This document shows positions 57,043 to 64,000 of a stretch of DNA of 64,000 nt, in pieces (positions within the stretch are counted from its first letter, which is position 1; each line of letters opens with the position of its first letter). Made by a program: the position numbers and the translations under genes. The notes under the pieces were generated by a model. The model saw only the letters and a program-made list of their open reading frames with translations. It was not told where the DNA came from and did not search any database. This stretch comes from Snodgrassella alvi (lineage in GTDB: Bacteria > Pseudomonadota > Gammaproteobacteria > Burkholderiales > Neisseriaceae): contig NZ_MEIO01000062.1 of NCBI RefSeq assembly GCF_002777745.1, positions 62,001 through 126,000 on the forward strand. Direction: 5' to 3'.

Positions 57043-57606
57043 TTATTCAGCTAGAGCGTAAATTTCATCCAGATTGCGCCATTTACCTTCAGCATCCATG
57101 CCATAGCCAAATACATAGCGATTAGGAACGTCTAGTCCGACAAAGTCGGCCATAATCGGTTTATCTTTGCCAATCAGTTTGTTAGCAAAAACAGCAGTGG
57201 AGCAACTGGCTGCGCCCATTTCCAGTATCTGTTTTTTTACTGCGGCCAGAGTATGCCCTTCATCGAGAATATCATCCAGTACCAGAATATGGCGTCCTAC
57301 TACGGCGTTTTGCGGGGCACGCAGCCACTGATAGCTCCCACCCTGAAGTTTGTCACCATAGCGTGAAATATGGATGTAATCGAAATCCAGTGGAAAGCGC
57401 AGCAATGGTAATAACTTGCCAGTAAAGACAACTGCACCACCCATTACTGGTAATACAAGCGGGTATTTGTCGCTCAATGCAGTAGTGATGTCCGCAGCCA
57501 TTTGTTCCAGTCTAGCTTCACAGGTACTGCGGTCAAACAGTAGGTCTGCTTTATCCAGCATTGTCTGAGTCTCGGTGCGTTTGGCAGTTAAGTCAATTAT
57601 GCTCAT
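57043..57606 (-). CDS. hpt: hypoxanthine-guanine phosphoribosyltransferase
   Basis: Purine salvage: transfers PRPP ribose phosphate to hypoxanthine or guanine. Length 187. The PRPP motif is HILVLDDILDEGHTL at about 114-128; LPVMGGAVVFTGKLLPLL and FDYIHISRYGD are other conserved blocks; DFVGLDVPNRYVFGYGMD ends the purine-binding site. Neisserial Hpt enzymes look like this. Monocistronic, with its own terminator. Confidence 0.92.
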   Translation of the reverse strand: MSIIDLTAKRTETQTMLDKADLLFDRSTCEARLEQMAADITTALSDKYPLVLPVMGGAVVFTGKLLPLLRFPLDFDYIHISRYGDKLQGGSYQWLRAPQNAVVGRHILVLDDILDEGHTLAAVKKQILEMGAASCSTAVFANKLIGKDKPIMADFVGLDVPNRYVFGYGMDAEGKWRNLDEIYALAE

Positions 57607-57982
57607 CGGTGTTTTCCATGTCTGTCTGGGTAAGATAAAACCACTTTGCCACTGTTAATTGGCTAGCAATATGTACAGGATAGGAGTAGGTGGTGTTGGC
57701 TACGGTTTAATTTGGTAAATTTATGCTGCTTAGGTGATGTTGGCTACATATAAGATTTATGTGATCTATAGGTTGTCATCAGATAAAAGATAAATTATCC
57801 CAAAATTTTACTTGCAAGGCGTAAATTTTAGGTGATTTCCAGCATCAGCAGGCAGTTTGCTGATTAGGTGTATAGATAACCGACTGGTTTGTTAATGTAA
57901 TTTTTCTGGTACGAGTGCAGAAAAAGCACCATTGTGACTGGACAAGATAAATCTGTAAGTCGCAACGGTGCTAAGGTTTGAG
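57607..57982. other. intergenic region hpt-nrdG
   Basis: About 375 bp. It contains the nrdG terminator at its right side and should contain the hpt promoter. No ORF is supportable. Confidence 0.5.
57925..57972 (-). terminator. nrdDG terminator
   Basis: On the minus strand AGCACCGTTG pairs with CAATGGTGCT (one G-T pair) across a 28-nt loop and is followed by TTTTTC. It begins 11 bp after the nrdG stop. Confidence 0.65.
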
Positions 57983-58453
57983 TTATGCGGGGCGCAAGTA
58001 ATGTATCTTCTGATTGCTACTGCCGCGCCAAATCAGTGACGGATCTTTCAGTTCCTGTATAAATTTGCCGTCAATCAGGGTGTTAATTTCATCAATGACC
58101 CGTCTTTGTGTTGCGGATAGTTCTGATAGAGTGTAGCCGGTCCACAACCAGATATCTTTATGCTCGGTCTCCTGCCGCACCCGTTTAACCAGATGTAGGA
58201 TTGCACTGAGGTTGTGTGGATGCAACGGGTCACCGCCGGTTAGTGACAAGCCCTGCCGCACAATGCGGCTGTCGTTGAGGTCGCTGATGATGCGGTCTTC
58301 CAGTTGCTGGTCGAATGGCTTGCCGGAATCTACCCGCCAAGTAGTAGCGTTATAGCAGCCACGGCATTTATGCTCGCAGCCAGCTACAAACAGGGTGCAG
58401 CGGGTACCGGGACCATTAACAACGTCAACGGGATAATATTGATGGTAGTTCAT
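57983..58453 (-). CDS. nrdG: anaerobic ribonucleotide reductase activase
   Basis: Radical-SAM enzyme that installs the glycyl radical on NrdD. 156 residues from ATG 58453 (MNYHQYYPVDVVNGPGTR, the family start); a start 18 bp upstream would overlap nrdD. The cluster motif CxxxCxxC is CEHKCRGC, followed by YNATTWRVDSG and LSLTGGDPLHP. It lies immediately downstream of nrdD (stop 58456), so translation is closely linked. Confidence 0.96.
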   Translation of the reverse strand: MNYHQYYPVDVVNGPGTRCTLFVAGCEHKCRGCYNATTWRVDSGKPFDQQLEDRIISDLNDSRIVRQGLSLTGGDPLHPHNLSAILHLVKRVRQETEHKDIWLWTGYTLSELSATQRRVIDEINTLIDGKFIQELKDPSLIWRGSSNQKIHYLRPA

Positions 58454-58455
58454 GC

Positions 58456-60597
58456 TTACAAGGCGCCACACTGTGGGCTGAGGTGTTTGACTCGTCGTTT
58501 AACTTCTTCCTGTTTGCCCGTGTTAAATGGTCTGGCATCCGGGCTGCCCAGATAGCCGCAGACACGACGGGTAACTGATACCCGTGCTGGGTCGTGGTTA
58601 CCACACTTCGGGCAGACAAAGCCTTTGCTGGTGCAGGAAAATTCACCACTGAATCCGCAATCGTAGCATTCATCGATAGGGGTATTGGTGCCGTAATAAG
58701 GTACATGGTGATAACTATAGTCCCATACGTCTTCCAGCGCCTTAAGGTTGTGTTGTAGATTAGGATATTCACCGTAGCAGATAAAACCACCACTGGCCAT
58801 TTTCGGATAGGGTGACTCAAAGTCGATTTTATCGTATGGGTTAACTTTTTTCTCTACATCCAGATGGAAGCTATTGGTGTAGTAGCCTTTATCGGTTACG
58901 CCGTTAATTACACCGAATTCAGCGGTATCGAGACGACAGAAGCGGTCGCACAGATTTTCACTCGGAGTGCTGTAGAGGCTGAAACCATAGCCTGTTTCGG
59001 CTTTCCACTGGTCGGCAGTAGTGCGTAACTTCTGCACAATGGCAATGGCTTTTTGACGTAAGGTTTCGCTGTCAAAGATATGGCTGTCGGTACCGTACAG
59101 GGCGTTGATGGTTTCATGCAGACCAATATAACCCAGAGAAATGGAGGCACGACCATTTTTAAATATCTGCGCTACTGAGTCATCGGCATTTAGACGTACG
59201 CCACAGGCCCCTTCCATATACAGAATCGGTGCAACCCGTGCTTTGACGTTTTCAAAACGGGCAATGCGTGTCATCAGTGCTTTGCGACACAGTTGCAAAC
59301 GCTCATCCAGCAATTGCCAGAAGCGAGCTTCATCATGTTTGGCTTCGATGGCAATGCGCGGCAGGTTTAAGCTAATGACGCCCAGATTGTTACGCCCTTC
59401 ATGAATTTGTTCGCCATTTTCTTCGTAGACGCCCAAAAAGCTGCGACAGCCCATTGGGGTTTTGAATGAGCCGGTAACAGCCACTACCTGATCGTAGTTG
59501 AGAATATCGGGATACATGCGTTTGGAAGCACATTCCAGCGCCAGTTGCTTGATGTCATAGTTAATATCTTCGGCTTTGTGGTTAATACCATCTTTGATGC
59601 TGAATACCAGCTTCGGAAAAACCGCTGTTTTACCATTTTTGCCCAAGCCGGCCAGACGATTGCGCAGAATAGCAGTTTGTATCAGCCGGCTTTCCCAGCT
59701 AGTGCCCAGACCAAAGCCAAAAGTCACAAAGGGTGTCTGACCATTGGCGGTATGCAAGGTGTTAACTTCGTATTCCAGTGACTGAAATGCATCGTAGCAT
59801 TCTTTTTCGGTACGGTTGCGGGCATAAGCCTCAATATCGGCAATCTGCCATTCTGTTGCGACGGTAAGGTGTTTGTTGTAGCTGGCACGGACAAAGGGTG
59901 CCAGTACTTCATCGATACGGTTGATGGTGCTGCCACCGTAAATATGGCTGGCTACCTGAGCAATAATCTGTGCGGTAACGGCGGTGGCGGTGGCAATCGA
60001 TTTCGGGGGTTCGATTTCGGCATTGCCCATTTTGAAACCGTTGGTAAGCATGCCATTCAGGTCAATCAGCATACAGTTGAACATCGGGAAAAAGGGTGCA
60101 TAGTCCAAATCATGGTAATGGATTTCGCCACGTTCATGTGCCAGTACCACGTCGCGCGGTAACAGATGTTGCTGCGCATAGTGTTTGGCTACGATACCGG
60201 CCAGTAAATCGCGCTGGGTGGGGATGACCTTACTGTCTTTATTGGCATTTTCATTGAGCAGGCTGAAATTAGTTTGTTCTACCAGTCCCTGAATTTCGCG
60301 ATTGAGACGGCCGCGCGATTCACGCGCCACATCGCGGGAGTGGCGGTACTCAATGTAGGCACGTGCCAGTTCTTTATACTGGCCAGCCATTAACTGGTCT
60401 TCCACAGCCTGTTGAATATCATGAATATCAACATATTCTCGGCTGGCAATAATGCTGGTGACGCTTGCAGCTACCTGTGTACAGTAGGCACTGTCATCAA
60501 TGTGTACGGCGCTTGCGGCTCGCTGTATGGCATCCTGAATTCGGGCTGCATCAAAGGGGACGCGACAGCCGTCTCTTTTAATTACAATGGGTTTCAT
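58456..60597 (-). CDS. nrdD: anaerobic ribonucleoside-triphosphate reductase
   Basis: Class III, oxygen-sensitive reductase that makes dNTPs from NTPs using formate. From ATG 60597 (AAGGA upstream) it has 713 residues; 10 more are open upstream. The N-terminal ATP-cone (KPIVIKRDGCRVPF) gives dATP control. GCRSFLGVYEENGEQIHEGRNNLGVISLNLPRIA is the catalytic barrel. Four zinc Cys are in ECYDCGFSGEF and CPKCGNHD. The glycyl-radical loop is RVCGYLGSPDARPFN. Two NrdR-like boxes lie upstream. Indicates growth at low oxygen. Confidence 0.97.
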   Translation of the reverse strand: MKPIVIKRDGCRVPFDAARIQDAIQRAASAVHIDDSAYCTQVAASVTSIIASREYVDIHDIQQAVEDQLMAGQYKELARAYIEYRHSRDVARESRGRLNREIQGLVEQTNFSLLNENANKDSKVIPTQRDLLAGIVAKHYAQQHLLPRDVVLAHERGEIHYHDLDYAPFFPMFNCMLIDLNGMLTNGFKMGNAEIEPPKSIATATAVTAQIIAQVASHIYGGSTINRIDEVLAPFVRASYNKHLTVATEWQIADIEAYARNRTEKECYDAFQSLEYEVNTLHTANGQTPFVTFGFGLGTSWESRLIQTAILRNRLAGLGKNGKTAVFPKLVFSIKDGINHKAEDINYDIKQLALECASKRMYPDILNYDQVVAVTGSFKTPMGCRSFLGVYEENGEQIHEGRNNLGVISLNLPRIAIEAKHDEARFWQLLDERLQLCRKALMTRIARFENVKARVAPILYMEGACGVRLNADDSVAQIFKNGRASISLGYIGLHETINALYGTDSHIFDSETLRQKAIAIVQKLRTTADQWKAETGYGFSLYSTPSENLCDRFCRLDTAEFGVINGVTDKGYYTNSFHLDVEKKVNPYDKIDFESPYPKMASGGFICYGEYPNLQHNLKALEDVWDYSYHHVPYYGTNTPIDECYDCGFSGEFSCTSKGFVCPKCGNHDPARVSVTRRVCGYLGSPDARPFNTGKQEEVKRRVKHLSPQCGAL

Positions 60598-60697
60598 GCT
60601 GATTATCCTTCTGCTACTGCCTGCCATAACAGGCAGAAGTTACTGCTTTGCTATTAACTAATAACAATTTGCCTGATCTGGGTATTTATGTGTCGTA

Positions 60698-60715
60698 GAT
60701 ACTATATTTAGTATC
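60698..60715. promoter_or_regulatory. NrdR-box-like site 1 upstream of nrdD
   Basis: The palindrome GATACTATATTTAGTATC contains CTATATTTAG, close to the NrdR core CWATATATWG. About 13 of 16 positions agree with the ACACWATATATWGTGT consensus as I remember it. Confidence 0.5.
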
Positions 60716-60742
60716 AAAGTGCCATTGTGGTCTTTTTTTTTA

Positions 60743-60752
60743 CTATATATGG
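60743..60752. promoter_or_regulatory. NrdR-box-like site 2
   Basis: CTATATATGG, differing from CWATATATWG at one position, 41 bp (about four helical turns) centre-to-centre from site 1. Paired boxes on one helix face are typical of NrdR-regulated nrd promoters. Flanking bases fit less well than at site 1. Confidence 0.4.
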
Positions 60753-60979
60753 GATTGGCGTGGTGAATAAAGCGGCATTTTTCGCTTTTATTTGACATAG
60801 CGCATCAAGTAGGGTTGACATGGTTATTTAGTTTATATAAATCATATATTTATATAAAATAAAGGTAAGTGTAAAAAATGGTCATTTCTTGCTGGCTGGT
60901 GTAGATGCCGGTTTTCTTGGCAAAGATTGCCTGATGCCTCAATTTAAATAGAATGTGCACGACTAATTACGAGTATGCT

Positions 60980-61714
60980 TTAAATATGGCGCTTGGCGTA
61001 CTGTGTGTAGAGCGAAGTAATGGTCGTGCTAATAAACAGCGACATAATAACCGTCACTATCAGATGGCCACTGCGCAGACAATCTGAGTTAAAGCTGATG
61101 CGAATACTTGCAATCAGTAAAGCATTCACAGCAATCAGGAACCAGTAACGATAGTTAATCTGCATAACAGGCAGGTTCGATTGGGGCATGCACAAAATAA
61201 AGGCAGCAATGCACAGCAGGCCACCGATAGAACTGCCATGCTGTAAAAGTTTATAGACAGGCAGTGGTTGCAAAAATGGCAGTGTTATTTCTTGCTGTAG
61301 CCACAGGCTGTGGTCGACAAACCAGCCGGACGGATGAGTAAATGCATCCCAGAATACATGTGACAGACTACCGAGAAACAGTGAAAAGATAACAATCAGA
61401 TAGTGCCGGCAGAAATATTGCGTCCAGTTGAATGTCAGATAAACATTAAAGCGACACTGTAAACTGGCCGGCAGGTGTCGAATTAATGGATTGCGGATGA
61501 TAAGATGAAAAATAAAAGCCACAGTCAGGCCAGTAAGGATATTGAGTAGGCAGATACCGATACAGGTATGTCCATATATGCCGGACATTCTCATGCGAAT
61601 ATAATATTCAAAATCTGGTGACATGCTGCCAACAATCAGCCCAGTCATGGAAAACCATTTGCTGTAACGATACAAAGGCAGAATAATGGCCGGATGAGAG
61701 AGGGTAAAAGGCAT
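60980..61714 (-). CDS. DUF4184-family membrane protein
   Basis: 244 residues with about six hydrophobic helices. The N-terminus MPFTLSHPAIILPLYRYSKWFSMTGLIVGSMSPDFEYYIR and the HVFWDAFTHPSGWFVDH segment are the DUF4184 pattern. The conserved HPA, SPDFEY and HxxWDxxTH acidic/His residues suggest a metal site shared with YdjM/LexA-regulated membrane hydrolases. Enzymatic activity is unproven. It is between recQ and nrdD, same strand; no operon evidence. Confidence 0.85.
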   Translation of the reverse strand: MPFTLSHPAIILPLYRYSKWFSMTGLIVGSMSPDFEYYIRMRMSGIYGHTCIGICLLNILTGLTVAFIFHLIIRNPLIRHLPASLQCRFNVYLTFNWTQYFCRHYLIVIFSLFLGSLSHVFWDAFTHPSGWFVDHSLWLQQEITLPFLQPLPVYKLLQHGSSIGGLLCIAAFILCMPQSNLPVMQINYRYWFLIAVNALLIASIRISFNSDCLRSGHLIVTVIMSLFISTTITSLYTQYAKRHI

Positions 61715-61776
61715 GAGGAAGGCATCCTGAGAAAATAAGTTAATCTGTTAGCGGTATAACTGGTGTGTGCTAGCTG

Positions 61777-63567
61777 TTATTGCGCCCATTCTCGGCACAG
61801 AGCCAGAATATCTGCACCAAAATTTCTGATTTTACTTTCGCCCAGTCCATAAATATGATTTAAATCAGCCAGTGTGGCAGGTGGATGCTGTACCAAATCC
61901 TGCAATGTGCGGTCGGCAAAAATGGTATAGGCAGGTACATTATTCTCGCTGGCACGCTCTTTACGCCAGCGGCGCAAGGTTTGCCACAGACGTTCTTCGC
62001 GTTCGGTGCGCAGCCAGATATCATTACTGCGGTTACTGCGGGTTTTGTCATGTTTCAGTGGACGTAACCAGACCTGCTGCTGGTTTTTTAATACTGCGCG
62101 TGCCTGTTCCGTCAGTTGCAAGGCTTGATTGGCCATATCAACATTCAAGTAGCCGGCAGCAACACATTGTCGTACCACTGTGCGCCATTCCTTGACACTC
62201 AATTCACGGCCGATGCCAAAGGTGGATAATTGCTGATGACCATAGCGTAATATCCACTCCGATTCGCGGCCACGCAAAACATCAATCACATGACCAGTAG
62301 CAAAACGCTGCCCCACCCGATACACGCAGGAAAGTAGTTTTTGCGCCAGTATGGTACCGTCAAATCGGCTGGGTGGATCAATGCAGTTATCGCAATGTCC
62401 GCAGGGCTGGCTGTCCTCTCCAAAGTAGCGCAGCAGCAGCTGGCGGCGGCAGTCGGCAGTTTCACAAAAGGCCAGCATTGCATCTAATTTTTGCAAATCT
62501 ATACGTTTTTGTGTTTCATCCCGATCGGCTAACTGAATTCGTTCACGCAGCAATACCCAGTCATTCAGACCATAACATAGCCAGCTGGTGGCCGGTAGGC
62601 CATCACGGCCGGCACGGCCCGACTCCTGATAAAAATGTTCAATACTGGCCGGCATGTCCAGATGGGCTACAAAACGCACATCCGGCTTGTCTATACCCAT
62701 GCCAAAAGCCACTGTAGCCACTACGATAATGCCGTCCTCCTGCGTAAAACGGCGTTGGTTCTGGCTGCGGGTGTCCCAGTCCAGTCCGGCATGGTAGGGC
62801 AGGGCAGTCAGACCGTTTTCCCCCAGAAAAGCAGCAATATCTTCCACGCGTTTGCGTGACAGGCAGTATACAATACCGTTCTCACCATGCATCTGGCTGC
62901 GGATAAATTGCAGCAGCTGTTTTTTACCGTTATTTTTTTCAACTACCTGATAATCAATATTCGGGCGGTTAAAGCTGGAAATAAATACCTGCGCATCTGT
63001 TAAATCCAGATAGTGCTGAATATCGGCACGAGTGGCATTATCAGCTGTGGCAGTAAGAGCAATGCGCGGGACACGGGCAAATTCATTCGCCAGTATGGAT
63101 AATTGTTGATATTCTGGGCGAAAATCATGACCCCACTGGCTGATACAATGTGCTTCATCAATCGCAAATAAGCTAATGCGGGTATTATGTAAAAACTGTA
63201 AAAAACGCGGCATAACCAGCCGTTCCGGAGCCACGTACAATAGTTGCAAACGTTCGGCAGCAATTTCATCCGCGATGTGCCGAACTTCCTCGCTGCTGGT
63301 GCCTCCATGCACACAGGCTGCGGCAATGCCATTGATATTTAAAGCCGTAACCTGATCCTGCATCAGAGCAATCAGCGGTGATACCACGATGGCAACACCA
63401 TCACGCATTAATGCCGGAATTTGATAACATAAAGACTTGCCCGCGCCGGTAGGCATCAGTACCAGTGCATTGTTACCACTGGATACCGTGTCAATAATTT
63501 CTGCCTGTTGTCCACGAAATTCCGGGTAGCCGAAAACATCGTGTAAAATTTGCTCGGCATGGGTCAC
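61777..63567 (-). CDS. recQ: ATP-dependent DNA helicase RecQ
   Basis: 3'-5' helicase acting in recombination and, in Neisseria, in pilin antigenic variation. 596 residues: Walker A MPTGAGKSLCYQIPAL, DEAH box AIDEAHCISQWGHDFRPEYQQL, motif VI YQESGRAGRDGLP, RQC zinc Cys in CRRQLLLRYFGEDSQPCGHCDNC, and a single HRDC domain near the C-terminus (residues about 510-590). Neisserial RecQ carries three HRDC domains; this protein has one, like E. coli. Divergent from the lipoprotein gene, with about 90 bp between. Confidence 0.97.
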   Translation of the reverse strand: MTHAEQILHDVFGYPEFRGQQAEIIDTVSSGNNALVLMPTGAGKSLCYQIPALMRDGVAIVVSPLIALMQDQVTALNINGIAAACVHGGTSSEEVRHIADEIAAERLQLLYVAPERLVMPRFLQFLHNTRISLFAIDEAHCISQWGHDFRPEYQQLSILANEFARVPRIALTATADNATRADIQHYLDLTDAQVFISSFNRPNIDYQVVEKNNGKKQLLQFIRSQMHGENGIVYCLSRKRVEDIAAFLGENGLTALPYHAGLDWDTRSQNQRRFTQEDGIIVVATVAFGMGIDKPDVRFVAHLDMPASIEHFYQESGRAGRDGLPATSWLCYGLNDWVLLRERIQLADRDETQKRIDLQKLDAMLAFCETADCRRQLLLRYFGEDSQPCGHCDNCIDPPSRFDGTILAQKLLSCVYRVGQRFATGHVIDVLRGRESEWILRYGHQQLSTFGIGRELSVKEWRTVVRQCVAAGYLNVDMANQALQLTEQARAVLKNQQQVWLRPLKHDKTRSNRSNDIWLRTEREERLWQTLRRWRKERASENNVPAYTIFADRTLQDLVQHPPATLADLNHIYGLGESKIRNFGADILALCREWAQ

Positions 63568-63660
63568 AAAACACCTGTTACACTTAATCTAAAATAGGTA
63601 TTGTACTGCAACTTACCCTCATTTCCGACAGCCACCCACAGACTGTTACAAGGAATTAGC

Positions 63661-64000
63661 ATGAAAATCATTGATATCCATCACCTGTTGACCAGCTTGG
63701 CTATTTGTACCATTCTGGCTGCATGTACAACAACCAGCGTACCAAAAGCGGCAAGTGGCAGCTGGATTGAGCTGGGCGTATCCGCCAGCGGTAATGTTCA
63801 GTATGCACTAGATAACCGTAGCATCAGACGTCAGGGTAATCTGGTTACTTTCCGTGACCGTAAAACCGTTATCGACCCGAAACAGCAGTATTACCGCAAT
63901 ACACCGGTCTATAAAACAGCACTAAGCACCACCCAGATTGACTGTAGCCGGAAACTGTTTCGAGTACTGGATGTAGAATTGTTGGATGCGCACGGTGAAC
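63661..64000 (+). CDS. lipoprotein, surface-adhesin protein E-like (5' part)
   Basis: The first 113 codons are seen; the window cuts the gene. MKIIDIHHLLTSLAICTILAAC is a lipoprotein signal with the lipobox LAAC (Cys22), so it is probably outer-membrane anchored. SGSWIELGVSASGNVQYALDNRSIRRQGNLVTFRDRKTV and TTQIDCSRKLFRVLDVE match the W...(Y/F)...D..S(I)-R-x-G and DC-x4-R pattern of the adhesin-E/CNP1-like domain. AAGGA precedes ATG 63661. Members bind host proteins in Haemophilus; here function is inferred. Confidence 0.7.
   Translation, partial: MKIIDIHHLLTSLAICTILAACTTTSVPKAASGSWIELGVSASGNVQYALDNRSIRRQGNLVTFRDRKTVIDPKQQYYRNTPVYKTALSTTQIDCSRKLFRVLDVELLDAHGE

Noticed and set aside
60792-60808. 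FNR box (TTGAC...ATCAA) upstream of nrdD
   Set aside because: The half-sites are too far apart; FNR needs TTGAT-N4-ATCAA.
60792-60841. Two TTGACA boxes and TATAAA on the plus strand upstream of nrdD, suggesting an orphan rightward promoter
   Set aside because: Spacings (15 bp or non-standard) are poor and the DNA is AT-rich; no gene on that strand follows before 63.6 kb.

Overview
The window is a chromosomal segment of a beta-proteobacterium of the Neisseriaceae. A Snodgrassella-like bee-gut symbiont is my best guess. The basis is moderate GC, Neisseria-like RpoA, PriA and GloC proteins, a surface-adhesin-E type lipoprotein and a type VI amidase effector/immunity remnant. The species assignment is inference; no rRNA or tRNA gene and no CRISPR array was seen.

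Layout. 1-17.9 kb is ordinary housekeeping DNA: the end of the ribosomal alpha operon (rpsD end, rpoA, rplQ), a small exported protein, miaB, an NCS2 purine permease, the carbonic anhydrase-nadD-rsfS-rlmH group, dxs behind a CsoR-like palindrome, dusB-fis-purH, a TSUP permease, gloC, ampG and rmuC. 18-43 kb is an accessory surface-glycan region. It holds a 1306-residue fusion protein (methyltransferase, RgpF-like domain, HAD phosphatase-like domain), rmlC-A-B without rmlD, three paralogous unassigned glycosyltransferase-like genes, msbA, two GT25 genes, a GT2 gene, a GT29-like gene and three further DxD glycosyltransferases. Much of its first half is very AT-rich and is broken up by two decayed IS481-family copies and at least two IS3-family remnants. 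sstT lies inside this region.

43-52.9 kb returns to housekeeping genes: priA, pyrB-pyrI with what looks like a complete pyrL-type leader peptide and attenuator, the fghA-adhC formaldehyde detoxification pair, an ATGA-coupled S4 / Cys-rich / PHP operon, argE and a cytochrome b562. 52.9-57 kb is a wasteland of decayed insertion sequences in which an orphan Tai4-type immunity gene survives, overlapping the 3' end of a broken tae4 amidase effector gene. 57-64 kb carries hpt, nrdD-nrdG (anaerobic ribonucleotide reductase, with two NrdR-box-like sites upstream), a DUF4184 membrane protein, recQ and the start of an adhesin-E type lipoprotein gene.

How it works together: the central region looks like a lipooligosaccharide or surface-polysaccharide locus. 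RmlBAC would supply a dTDP-deoxysugar, many glycosyltransferases would assemble glycan, and MsbA would flip the lipid A-core. IS activity and paralog families suggest that this surface is variable. The tae4/tai4 remnant is a second sign of contact-dependent competition in a crowded niche.
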